Of a stretch of 64,000 nucleotides of DNA, positions 38,706-50,562 are shown piece after piece. The DNA lies in contig JAGXIW010000003.1 of the NCBI GenBank assembly GCA_024635475.1, positions 1 through 64,000 on the forward strand, given 5' to 3'. A model generated the notes under the pieces. It searched no databases. It worked only from the letters and a program-made list of their open reading frames with translations, and was not told the origin of the DNA. The position numbers were made by a program, and so were the translations under genes. This DNA comes from a bacterium (GTDB lineage: Bacteria > Patescibacteriota > Gracilibacteria > BD1-5 > UBA6164). How positions within the stretch are numbered: the first letter of the stretch is position 1; every line of letters starts with the position of its first letter.

Positions 38706-39095
38706 TTAAAGACTTCTTGTTTTCTTTGGTCTACATCAATTATGTGGAACTGGAGTTATATCAAATATAGCTTTTAATTCAACTCATCATGAGATAATTC
38801 ATCTTATAGCTTGTTCTCTTCAAGCTCAAATTCATTTTACATAAACATCCACAACTTCCATAGAGTGAAGATTTTTAGCTTTAGAAACAGCTTGCTCAGC
38901 TACAACTTGTGCAGCATAAGGAGTAGCTTCTCTAGCTCATTTAAATCAAGCCAATCAACCACTAGACCATGTTAAAACATTTCATTTTTCATCAGTAACA
39001 CTTACTAAAGTATTATTAAAAGATGCCAAAATATGAACCTGTCATTTTTGAATAATTCTTTTAGTCTTTTTTACTTTCTTTACTTTATTTGCCAT
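38706..39095 (-). CDS. rpsK: 30S ribosomal protein S11
   Basis: [46 protein letters not shown]. Confidence 0.96.
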
Positions 39096-39099
39096 AATT

Positions 39100-39183
39100 T
39101 TAAATTAATAATTAATAATTAATAATTATAATTAGAGATTTTTTCTGTAATTAATAACTGTTAATTGTAAATTGTTCATTATT
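39100..39183. repeat. AT-rich intergenic repeat copy
   Basis: aattaataattaataattaataattat ... aattgttcattatt. Confidence 0.6.
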
Positions 39184-39188
39184 TTATT

Positions 39189-39554
39189 TTATTTTTTCTT
39201 TCATGCAACAGCTAGAGCTTTTCATTTTCTTGTTCTTGCATTTGTTCTTGTTCTTTGTCACCTAACTGGCAATTTCTTAGAATGTCTTTGTCCTCTATAA
39301 CAATTTATTTCTTGTAATCTTTTTATATTTGAAGAAACAAATCTTCTTAAATCTCATTCTATCAAACGAGTTTTTAATTCATCTCTTATTAAATCTAATT
39401 CTTTTTCTTCCAAAGTCTCTATTTTTCTAGTTTTTTCTATTTTTAACTTTTCTAAAATAGTATTTGAAAGAGGTCTTCATACTCAATATATATATGTTAA
39501 AGCTATTTCTACATGTTTACCATTTGGTAAATTCACTCAAGCAATTCTTGCCAT
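39189..39554 (-). CDS. rpsM: 30S ribosomal protein S13
   Basis: [26 protein letters not shown]...[15 protein letters not shown]. Confidence 0.96.
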
Positions 39555-39556
39555 AA

Positions 39557-39672
39557 TTTATAATAATTAACAACTAATAATTAATAATTAACAATTAATA
39601 ATTTAAATGAGAATTTGAATTTAAGATATTTTCCTTAATTATTCAACTATTCATTATGCAACTATTCATTGT
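39557..39672. repeat. AT-rich intergenic repeat copy
   Basis: aattaacaactaataattaataattaacaattaataat ... attcattatgcaactattcattgt. Confidence 0.6.
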
Positions 39673-39674
39673 GT

Positions 39675-39788
39675 TTACCCTTGTCTTTGTTTGTGATTAG
39701 GATGTTTACAAATAATTCTAACAATTCCTTTTCTTTTTATTATCTTACAATCATTACACATTTTTTTCACAGATGGTCTTACTTTCAT
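39675..39788 (-). CDS. rpmJ: 50S ribosomal protein L36
   Basis: [37 protein letters not shown]. Confidence 0.96.
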   Translation of the reverse strand: MKVRPSVKKMCNDCKIIKRKGIVRIICKHPNHKQRQG

Positions 39789-39816
39789 AATATCAAAATA
39801 AAAAATAAACTAAAAT

Positions 39817-40047
39817 TTACTTTTTTCTAAAAACTATTCTTCACTTATTTAAATCATAAGGACTTAACTCCAACAAAACCCTATCTCATTCGATAAGCTT
39901 TATGAAATTATTTCTCATTTTTCAGCTTAGATATCATTTGACAATTTGTCATCAAAAATCTTCAGGTAATTGAACATCAAAAACCAATCCTGGGAGTGAC
40001 TTAATTATAACTCACTCAACCTCAATTTTTTCTTCTTGTTTAGACAT
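39817..40047 (-). CDS. infA: Translation initiation factor IF-1
   Basis: MSKQEEKIEVEGVIIKSLPGLVFDVQL...[33 protein letters not shown]. Confidence 0.95.
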
Positions 40048-40148
40048 AGAAAATACTTTTTATAAAAGTTGTGGGGCTAGTCTATATAAAAAAATCTATA
40101 AGTCAAATCTTTTTAGTAAATTCTTTTAACTATATAATTGCATAAGAA

Positions 40149-40187
40149 ATAAATCCCTGGATTTAGAAAAAAACCAAGGGATTTATT
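40149..40187. terminator. Hairpin ataaatccctggatttagaaaaaaaccaagggatttat
   Basis: Inverted repeat between infA cluster and beta-propeller gene. Confidence 0.6.
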
Positions 40188-40203
40188 AAACTTTGCTATA
40201 CTT

Positions 40204-42507
40204 TTATTTCAACTCAACAACTCAAACGGCATTAAAGTTATTAATATTGTTTGATTTGATTTTACTGTCTGATATTGAATAGAAATTATCTCATATATAT
40301 AATGCTCTTTTTATGAAATAATTACCATATTTCCAACTTTGTTGTGCTACATAATCAGATATACTAGCTCATTCATAACAATATTCTGGAACATATGTTT
40401 GTGGAGGACAGTAAGTAGTTCAATCAATCAGCTTTGTACATTTGTTTCCTGTTTGTATTTGTGTTATATAAGTATCGCATTCTTTTTTTCTAGCCTCTTC
40501 AAACATAGAATCTTCTATATGTGTAGTTCTAAATAATTCTTTAATTCATTTATCCTTATCAATATTGATTACAAATAATCAACTGTAGAAGTCTGTATAT
40601 TTGTAAGTTATTTCATTATAAGATCAGTATATATTAGCTGGTAAGAAAAGAAGTTTTCTTGCTTCGTTCCATATAAACATACGAGGGTTATTTAAAGCTT
40701 CACTATAACTTCATACATCTCATATAGTAAGAGTATGTTGTTGTTTTACAATAATTCATTTATAAGTTCAATCACTACATGATTTTTGTTCTTCTACGGT
40801 TAGATTTGTATTTCCACATTTTTTATCATAATTTATTTCGTACAAATCAACTTTTATTCAAGCATTTTGAGTTCATCAAAATTGACTTGTTTTTGTGTCG
40901 TATCCAAGTCCTATAAGATGATTTTCATCGTAAGGATGTAGATAAGTACTATAACCTGGAATCTTTAATTCTCATAAAATAATTGGTTTTGTTATATCTT
41001 CTAAATCTATTACAAAAAATGGATCAATTTGTTCAAATGTTACTAAAAATAGTTTGTCTTTTATAAATCTACTAGATTGAAAGTTTTCATTTTTTGCAAG
41101 TCATGTTAATGCCGAAACTTTGGTTAGATCTTTATCAAGAACAAATAAGTTTGTTCATCTTTCTGGATACCATGAACTTGTTACAATTCTAAAATTAGAA
41201 TTATACTCATCCATACTATATTGATTTAGTGGATTTCCAGAAACTATAGCACTATTTTTATATGTTAAATCAGCATCATCTTTTATATCAAATTTATGAA
41301 TTAATGTATTTTCACCTCTTGGATACCATATCATTGGACATATAAATCCAGGTCCACATCTAAAATCATAGCTTGTATATAAATAACTTGTCATATATAA
41401 AGCATCTAAACTCATATGAATTTCTCCGATATCTCAAAATACAACTTTATTTTTTATTGGTTTTGTTAAATCAGCAAGATTAACTATTGAGACTATATTA
41501 AAAGAAGGATTAAAACTATATTTTTCAACTGTATCATCATCAGGTAACAGATATTCTACATCACTACAATTAACTGATTCTCAAGAAGAAACCTTATATG
41601 GTAATTCTTTTCATTTAAGTGTTAAATTTTGTTCTTCTGCAAGAGTAGTATAAGTTAAATCAAGTTCATTTGATATAACATCACTTGGATTAACCTTTAA
41701 ATCATCTATATTTTCTACTCAAGAATATAGAGTATAATAATTAAAATATTTACTTCAAATTAAATAAAGGTTGTCTTCTATTAATCTTGATTTAGTATAA
41801 GCTCACTCAGTCATATATAATTTAAGCATTTTCAATTTTTCTATATCAGTAGTATCAAAAACTATTATATATGTTTTTGGATTATATCATCCACCCCAGT
41901 ATTGTTTTTGAAAATCTCTTACAGGAAAACCATTTGCAATAACAATCATTTTTCATTCTTGAATATAAAGTTCTATACTATTAAAATGTTCTGGAAGTTT
42001 AACTTTTTTAACCAAAACCATTTTTCCATTATCATTTTTTACTATATATATTACTTTATTTGCTACATTTTTATTATAATCATATGAATCTACTGCATAG
42101 TAAATATATTTTCAATCAGTTTTAATAATTTCTGACTCATCAACTCAAGCAACTTGAATATTTGTCCTACTATAATCTCAATCATTAGGTGTTGGAGTTG
42201 TTGATTCTGATACAGCAGATTTATCCATAGGAACACTTCATAAATCCATCTCATCAAGCATTATTCATCATCATCTAAAATCTATTGGTCTTTGATTATA
42301 ATACTTTTTCATATAATTAGTTAGCACATTTGACATATCTTCACAACTTTCAAATTTCTTAAGCTTGAAATCAAACTGAAGATCTGTAGTATTTTGATCA
42401 TTTAACTTATCAATAACTTGAGTATCCTCCACTGCTGCAAAAGATGAACCAAAAGATAACACCAAAGATAAAATAAAAAGTAATTTAATTGATTTTTTCA
42501 TATACAA
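40204..42507 (-). CDS. Secreted beta-propeller-domain protein (PF09826-like)
   Basis: 768 aa with signal peptide MKKSIKLLFILSLVLSFGSSFA; DYSRTNIQVAGVDESEIIKTDWKYIYY; KTYIIVFDTTDIEKLKMLKLYMTEGAYTKSRLI. Confidence 0.8.
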
Positions 42508-42682
42508 ATAATTAAAAAATAAAATTTTAAGGCTTATTTACCTTATAACATTTTTTAAAGAAAAAAGTGACAAAATTATTATAAAATAACAAATAAGATT
42601 ACTTTGTAATAATAATCTTTTTTGTGCCTTAGTCAATTTTTTATAGTGAAGTTTTCGTGAATTTTACGAGACTTTTTGTGTT

Positions 42683-43156
42683 TTATAATTCTAATTTATT
42701 TTTTATTTTTTTTATAATTTTTTTTCTATCTAATTCACTTTGATCTTTTCTAAATTCTTCAAAATATGTATCTTTAATAATCTCAAATAATTCAATATCT
42801 ATTTTTGATTTATTTTTTTCTAGTTCTTTGAAAGTCATATTTCTAGCAAAATTTAGACCTTTATATTCTAGGAATTCTCTAAGTAAATCGTTCAATAATG
42901 AATAAAATTCAGATTTATCACAAGAATCACAGTTTATTTGAAGGAGATTTAATTTATCTAAAAAATATTGTTTTTTAGAAATCTCAATATTTTGTTTTTC
43001 CTCATATTCTTGCTGTTTTAATTGTTTTAAATTGTTATAATATCTGAGTAAATAGAAAAATCCTATAAAAAATAAAATAACTCAAAATATAATTATAAAT
43101 CAAAAATTAAAGTTTAGTATATTTTTCGGTCAAATTATATCGTTTATATCCTGCAT
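42683..43156 (-). CDS. Membrane-anchored hypothetical protein in MoxR/DUF58 cluster
   Basis: 158-aa ORF with N-terminal TM IIIFGVILFFIGFFYLL. Confidence 0.65.
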
Positions 43157-43166
43157 TTGTATTTTA

Positions 43167-44045
43167 TTATTTACTAAAAAAATTAAAAAATTCTTTGTAT
43201 ATATTTGTGAGATTATCTATACTTATATATCTGACTTTAATACTATGCAAATATCTTGAAAAATTCTTTATCTTAGTTTTTCTTAAAATAGCATATTCTG
43301 TTTTTTTTTCTTTATCCAAACTATCAATAAACATTCATTTTCACAAATTGGATAGAAATCCTAATACTCCTGATTTTTCATTTTTAGCATTTAGTGTATT
43401 TTCAAAATTATCAAATATATTTACAAAGATCAAATCATTTTTCAAAGCAAGTACTTTTAGATTCTTGTCATTTTCAAATTCCATTTTATCTGTTAAGAAA
43501 AAAAGCAAAGTATTTTTTAGTTTGATTTTTGTTAGAAAAGAAAATGTAGAGTTAAGAGATGAAAGTTGAGAGTTATCAGTAATAACAGAAAGGTTATTCT
43601 CTCTTTCTACTATCGTTTTATATATTTCAAATATATGTCACTTACCTTTTTTTGTATCAAAAAATTTGTAAGAGTTTTCATCAAAGATTAAAGCTCCTAT
43701 ATCATCTCAATTTTCAACCGATGATAAGGCTAGTAAAAAAAATATCTCAAGTAGAGTATCTTTTTTTGTCTTATCAAAACCAAAATTCATACTTTTAGAA
43801 ACATCCATTACAAAAAATACTTTTAAGCTTTTATCTACACTAAATTTCTTAGTTAATAATTTATTTTCACGAGCTGATACAAGCCAATCAATATATTTTG
43901 AGTCTTCTCCTGCTTCATACTCTTTAAATTCATCAAATTCAAGTCATTTTCATCTAAAAGCACTTTTAAAATTTCAAGATAGATTACTTGATATCATTTT
44001 TTTTGTTTTTAAATCTAGTTTTTTGAAATTTTTTAAGTAATCCAT
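43167..44045 (-). CDS. DUF58/vWA-like protein
   Basis: GKGLEFDEFKEYEAGEDSKYIDWLVSARENKLLTKKF...KVFFVMDVSKSM. Confidence 0.88.
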
Positions 44046-44150
44046 AAATTAAAAAGAATTAAAGAATAAATTAATTTTATTTAATTATCTCTTTAATTCA
44101 ATTTTTGTTTTTAAAATATTCAAAATATATAAAAACTACCCATTTCATTT

Positions 44151-45320
44151 TTAACCTCTATGATTTCTAAATAGAAAACTCATCCTTTCCTTATTTTTAT
44201 TATCAGGTTTTTTTAATTCTTTTTTTACTACTTTTCATTCAACTATTTCATAATCAAACTTTTTATCAAACTCTTTATTTCCTTCCTCATCAGATAACTC
44301 ATTTCACTTATCGTCAAAAAATACAAGTCATGATTCAGTTAATAAAATAAAATATTTATTTTGATAATTTCCAATTTTTCATGAAAATCACTTTTTTAAT
44401 ATTGTATTTACCAAGTCATACATAACTGAATCAATGTAATCATGATATCTTTCTTGTCTTTTTTCAGAATCTGATTCAATTTGGTACCAAGTTATTTCGT
44501 TGTCCTTTTTGCTTTCATCTACAAATTTCAAAGTTATTCAACCTAATTCACTAAGTGCTATAGTTTCTGGATCAGATGAATAAACACACTTAAAAGTTTG
44601 AAATTGACTATTTTTTCATCAAATTTCAACTAATTTATTTTCTTTGTCTCTAATTTGTATAGTACCAGTAGTAATAGGACTTCTTCATGAATAATGCAAA
44701 TGCCATCACATCTTTTCTTCAAGTTGTCATAAATCAGAATTAAATAAATCTTTCTTTTCTCTTAATCATGATAATAATTTTTTAATTATTTTTTCATTTT
44801 CTCATATTTCTTGCATAACTAAAGGGTTTTTTAGTGTATTTTCAGGAATAATTGCCAACTCTTGTTCAATTTCTAATAAACTTAATTGTATTTTTTTAAA
44901 TTTTGCAACACTTGAAGCAACTTCTTTAGTAACTCATCATAATTTTAATTGATTATTTATTTGTCTAAGTTTTGGTATTGAAATATCTTTTAATTTTCCA
45001 GTCAAATATCAACCTAAAACTCTGTATAAAACATATTCTAAATCAACAGTAAAATTTATATTTGTTATTTGTTCTCAAGGGTAAATAGTATTAAAATACA
45101 TTTTTAATATTCAACTATCATGAGATAATAATATACTTTCAAATATATCTAAAAATATCTCACCTGAGAATTTATTATGTAAAAAATCTAGTAAATCTAA
45201 TTTTTTTTCGACAGATAATTTATTCAAAGATACTCTTAACATAGTAGAATCTAATGATCTTATTTCTTTTATTAAATCTTCTGTTGATAATTCTTCCGAT
45301 TTATTTACTTCATGTTCCAT
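44151..45320 (-). CDS. Hypothetical protein between MoxR and DUF58 genes
   Basis: 390-aa ORF with UGA=Gly; no family recognised. Confidence 0.7.
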
Positions 45321-45393
45321 AAATAAAGTATTATATATTAAAAATAACTATTTCTATATATAATACTTTATTGTTTTTTGTCAATTTTATTTT

Positions 45394-46347
45394 TTACTTT
45401 ACTTTTACATTATTCAACACTTTTTCTATAAGTTCATCAACCGTTATATTTTCAGCAATGGCTTCATAGTTTAGTATAAGTCTATGTCTTAGCACTTGTT
45501 TTGCTATTTCTTTTATATCTTCTGGAATTACAAAATCTCTATTTGATAAATAAGCAAGTGCCTTTCCGGCTGATAAAAGAGCAATAGAAGCTCTAGGAGA
45601 AGCTCAGTAGAATAAGTATTTTCAAACTTCATTATTTAAATCTCTTGTGTAAGTAACTATATCTTTGATATATTCATAGATATTTTGATCAACAAATATA
45701 TCCTCTATCAATTTTTGAATTGCTAAAATATCTTTTTTTCAAAGTACTTTTTTAATCCCAGACAAATCTGAATTTAGAGAATTATTTTTCATTATTTCTA
45801 TTTCTTCTTGTTCACTTGGATAAGAAACAATTGTCTTAAAAAGAAATCTATCAAGTTGTGCTTCAGGAAGAGTATAAGTCCCATCTTGTTCGATAGGATT
45901 TTGAGTCGCTAATACTATAAATGGTTCATCAAGTTTGATAGTCTTATCAGCAATAGTAACTTGTCTCTCAGCCATAGCCTCCAAAAGTGCTGACTGCACT
46001 TTAGACGGAGCACGATTAATCTCATCAGCTAGTACAAAGTTGGACACTATTGGACCAGTTTTAATGTAGAATTCTTTAGTTTCTGGAGTATAGACACGAG
46101 CTCCAATCAAATCACTTGGAAGTAAATCCGGAGTAAACTGAACTCTTGAGAAATCTAAATCGAGTGCTCTTGATAAACTAGAAACTGTAAGAGTTTTTGC
46201 AAGTCCTGGTACTCATTCAATTAAGATATGCCCTTTACAAAATAAAGTTATAAGCAAATCTCTAACGAGTAAATCTTGTCCAACAACTACTTTTTTGATT
46301 TCTTGTTTTAATTCTTCTATTTTATTTAGATATTCGTTTTGTTTCAT
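45394..46347 (-). CDS. MoxR-family AAA ATPase
   Basis: [85 protein letters not shown]. Confidence 0.95.
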
Positions 46348-46460
46348 TTTTTTATTTCTTAAAAATTAGTCCTAGCAATTATAAAAAGAATTAAAATTTT
46401 TGCAAAAAAATAAAATATATGTTTAAATCTATATATACCTTAACTTTTAATACTAACAAT

Positions 46461-46853
46461 ATGATTAAATTGATAATAATGCCTTTTATTTTATGATATA
46501 TACTAAAAAGAACTGTAAATAATTACAGTACTTTTTATAATAAAATTCCTAAATTAACATACTTAAAAGCTTTATGTGCATCATTTTTATCTTATTTAAT
46601 TCCTATAATTATATTAGCATTATTTAATTACGGTCCTTTTAAAGAATTAGATAACTCAATTAAATCACTATTAAACATACTTGTTCCACTATTATTATTT
46701 TCATGAATCTACATTGTATATGTTAAAAACTTGAAAAATAAAGAAATAGCATTAAATGAAACTGTATTGACTTTCTGTATAAATTTTTTGATTGAAGTTA
46801 TTATCTCATTTTTATTAGCTTTAGTAATCTCAACAATTAGTGTTTTAGCATAA
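46461..46853 (+). CDS. Small membrane protein
   Basis: 130-aa ORF with multiple hydrophobic segments. Confidence 0.6.
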
Positions 46854-46884
46854 TATTAAAGTGTCTAATTTAAATTAAAAAAAT

Positions 46885-46919
46885 AAAAAATACTTTCTTT
46901 TACAAGAAAGTATTTTTTA
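46885..46919. terminator. Hairpin aaaaaatactttcttttacaagaaagtatttttta
   Basis: Stem-loop plus T tract. Confidence 0.8.
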
Positions 46920-46978
46920 TATTGACATACTATTATTTATATTTATTATTATAATAATATCTGTATCAATAAATATTT

Positions 46979-47917
46979 ATGATTAAAGTAGGATATGAGG
47001 TTTATGGTAATAAAAAAATTGACTTTGAAAAATCTATAAAAAAAGTTCAAAAATTCCTATCAGAAAGAAGACCAGAAAAATATGCTAATTTTTTAAAAAA
47101 ACTAGATAAATTAAAGCTACTTTTTCAAATATGATGATTACCAAATATTGAAGAAAGAATAAAATTATTTAAATACCTATATTATGCAATGAGAATTTTG
47201 GATGATATTTGTGATTGAGATACTCCAAAAAAATTGTTTGAAAGAGAAAAAATAGCAATTGCAGAAAATTTTAATAATTGTGAATTATTATCTTGATTAA
47301 TTTCTAAAATAATAAAAATTGCTGAAAATTTATGATATAAAAATGAATTGTCTGAGATTTTAAATTATATTATTTGAAGTGTAAAGTATGATTTATATAG
47401 AACATTATGAGAAAATAATGGAGTTGTATGTAAAGATGATTTAGAAAAAAATTTTCATGAAATGGATATAGTTTGAACTATATGATGAACTGCTTTAATA
47501 TTTTGAATTGATATAAATAAAACTATTGTGTTATTAAAAGAATTAGGAGAGGCCACAAGAGTTTGATATAATTTGGAAGATCTTGTCTCCGATATAAATA
47601 ATAAAATTATAAACATTCCAAGAGAAGATATGGAAGAATATTGAATTACAATTGAAGATTTAAATAACTTTGCAAAGAATTGAATATTATGTAATTGATT
47701 GCAAATATGGTTATATAGCCAAATAGAGAAAATTGATAAATTATTGGATATTTATAAAATTAAAATATTTAAGACAAATTTTAAAACTACTTATATACCT
47801 GAATGGTGATGAAATATAAGAACTAAGTTATATATTTGGTTAATAAAAAAACTTACATTATCTTGATATATTCTTGAGACCCTTAAAACGAGAGAAAAAA
47901 TATTAAAGTTATTATAA
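46979..47917 (+). CDS. Squalene/phytoene synthase-like isoprenoid synthase
   Basis: AMRILDDICDGD (DDxxD) and GYNLEDLVSDINNKIINIPREDMEEYGI (second Asp-rich region plus phytoene-synthase-like IxxPxxxxxxxGI). Confidence 0.7.
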
Positions 47918-47920
47918 TTT

Positions 47921-47964
47921 GACAACAAAAAATACTTTTCATAAGAAAAGTATTTTTTGTTGTC
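47921..47964. terminator. Bidirectional hairpin gacaacaaaaaatacttttcataagaaaagtattttttgttgtc
   Basis: Perfect long palindrome between convergent genes. Confidence 0.85.
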
Positions 47965-48542
47965 TATATTCTACTATCAACAACATCCCAATTAATTACA
48001 TTCCAAAAGTTTTCTATATATTTTGCTCTTTCATTTCTATAATCTATATAATATGCATGTTCCCAAATATCTATTGTCAAAAGTGGTTTACTCTGAGTTT
48101 TAAATGGGTTTTCTGCATTTGAAGTATTAACTATTTCTAAACTTCCGTTTGAGTTTATAGACAGCCAAGTCCACCCAGAACCAAAATTTTTTACAGCCAT
48201 ATCACTAAATTTTATTTTAAAATCATCAAAACTTCAAAAACTTTTATTTATCATTTGAGCTATTCATCACTTAGGTTTATTATTGTCTACATTTCATAAA
48301 CTTTCAAAATAAAATGTATGATTCCAAACTTGAGCAGCATTATTAAAAATTGGACCAGATTCAGATTCAAAAATAATTTCTTCCAAACTCATATTTTCAA
48401 ATTCTGTTCAAATAATTAAATTATTTAAATTATTTACATAAGTTTGATGATGCTTTCAATAATGATATTCCATAGTTTCTCTAGATATATAAGGTTCTAA
48501 AGCATCTAATTCATAAGATAATTTGGGGCATTCAAAAATCAT
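47964..48542 (-). CDS. sodA: Superoxide dismutase [Fe/Mn]
   Basis: [73 protein letters not shown]. Confidence 0.96.
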
Positions 48543-48670
48543 AATAAAAAATTAAATTATAATACTTTATTATATTACACATTTTAGAAAAATATTCAAG
48601 ATTAATAATTCCATTTGATTTATTATCTGATTATGAGTACACTAAAATAAATTATATATAATATAAAATT

Positions 48671-50467
48671 ATGATTAAAACTCATTGTAAATACTGTTTG
48701 TGTGATATGATTTTAGAAGACTCTGATTTTGAAATTTATGAGAAATTGTCTCCTATAATTAATTGAAATAAATATATTTTAAAACCAGTCAATATCTGCC
48801 CCGATTGCTATGAGCAAATAAGATTGAGTTTTAGAAATAAAAGAAATCTATATAAAACAAAATGCGATTTTTCTTGAAAAGATATTATTTCTATTTATTC
48901 TCCAGATAAAAATATCAAGGTTTATGATAAAGATATATGGTGGAGTGATAAATGGAATGCTTTAGATTATGCAATGATATTTGATGAAAATAAATCATTT
49001 TTTGAACAATTAAACGATTTAGTATACAAAGTTCCATTTCCAAATTTGAGTATTGTAAATTCTGAAAATTCTGATTACAATGATAGTCTTCTAGATTCAA
49101 AAAATGCTTATATGTGCTTTTGAAATAACAATATTGAAGATACTTATTACACCGAAGAATCAAGGCTTATCAAAAATTCTTCTGATATATGGTGGTCTGG
49201 AGAAATAGAAAAATCTTATGAATGTATAGATTGTTCAAATATATATAATTCAAAATATTGTTACAATTCAAGTAACTGTTCTAATGTAATTTTTTGCAAA
49301 AAATGTTATAATTGTCACGACTGTTTTATGTGTTACTGACTTGAATCAAAGAAATTTTATATACTTAATAAAGAATATACAGAAGAAGAATACAAAAATA
49401 AGATGAAAGATATTGATTTATCTGATTACGATAAATTATTGGATTATATACAACTCTTTAAGGATTTTGAACTAACTCTTCCACATATGAATTTTCAAAC
49501 TAATAATTCTCTAAATTGTATATGAGATTATGTTTATAACTCAAAAAATTCAAGTAATTGCTTCAATATAGTTTGAGTTCAAGATTCAAAAAATCTATAT
49601 GAATGATGAAGATGTAGTGATGTGTATGATTCAAGTTTTATTTATGATTTAGAATGACCTGTAATTTGATCAGTTACAGTCTTTATGTCTTGTAAAAATG
49701 TGTATTTTTCAGAATATATTTATGATAATTGTTTCAATATATTTTATAGTTTCAATTTAAAATCCTGTAAAAATTGTTTTTGATGTGTATGACTTGTTTG
49801 AAAAGAATATTGTATTTTAAATAAAGAATATAAAAAAGAAGATTATTTCAATGAAGTTGAAAAGATTATTAAATCAATGATGAAAAACAATGTTTGGTGA
49901 AATTTTTTTCCCGCAGAATTATCAAGGTTTTGATACAATGAAACTGAAGCGAATGAGTATTATCCTCTGAGTAGAGAATCTGTCATTGCGAGTGTAACGA
50001 AGCAATCCAGTAAATATTGAATTAATAACAAAACGATGCTTTCTGGATCGCCACACTTCGTTCGCGATGACAATTCTGAAACTTTCATTCAATGACCTAT
50101 TTTTAATTGGTCTACCTACGAAGCTCCTTTTCCAAAAGTAGATAAGATTATTTCTGCTCTAAAACTTCCCAGTAAGACAAAAGATATCCCAGATGATATA
50201 CTAAATCGGGCTATAAAATGTGAAGAAACTTGAAAACTTTTTAAAATTAGTCCTTTTGAATTAAAATTTTATAAAGACAATAATTTATCTATTCCTAGAT
50301 TTCATTATGATACCAGATATAAACATAGGTTATTATTAAAAAATCAGAGGAAAATATATGAAAGAATTTGTGAGAAATGTGGAATAGAAATAAAAACGAC
50401 CTACTCTCCAGAAAGACCAGAAATAGTTTATTGTGAAACTTGCTACAATAATTATATTTACAAATAA
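48671..50467 (+). CDS. Zinc-ribbon/Asn-Cys-repeat protein (type A), carrying an in-frame palindromic insert
   Basis: N-term CKYCLCDM...ICPDCYEQIRLSFRNKR; repeats SKYCYNSSNCSNVIFCKKCYNCHDCFMC; C-term CEKCGIEIKTTYSPERPEIVYCETCYN. Confidence 0.88.
49982..50071. repeat. 90-bp palindromic element inside a coding sequence, in frame
   Basis: gtcattgcgagtgtaacgaagcaatcc ... ggatcgccacacttcgttcgcgatgac terminal inverted repeats. Confidence 0.88.
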
Positions 50468-50562
50468 TTTCAAACACTAATAATTTCAAACTTTGTCAAG
50501 ATTAGATTTGATTTTATAAATATTTTGAATATATTATTTTAAACTATTTTGTATAAACTTAT

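Noticed and set aside
41155-42507. Widespread pseudogenisation suggested by frequent in-frame TGA
   Set aside because: TGA falls at conserved Gly positions in essential genes, so it is sense, not nonsense.
49982-50071. Interpretation of the palindrome as an intergenic terminator splitting the gene in two
   Set aside because: Frame stays open through the element with conserved paralog sequence on both sides.
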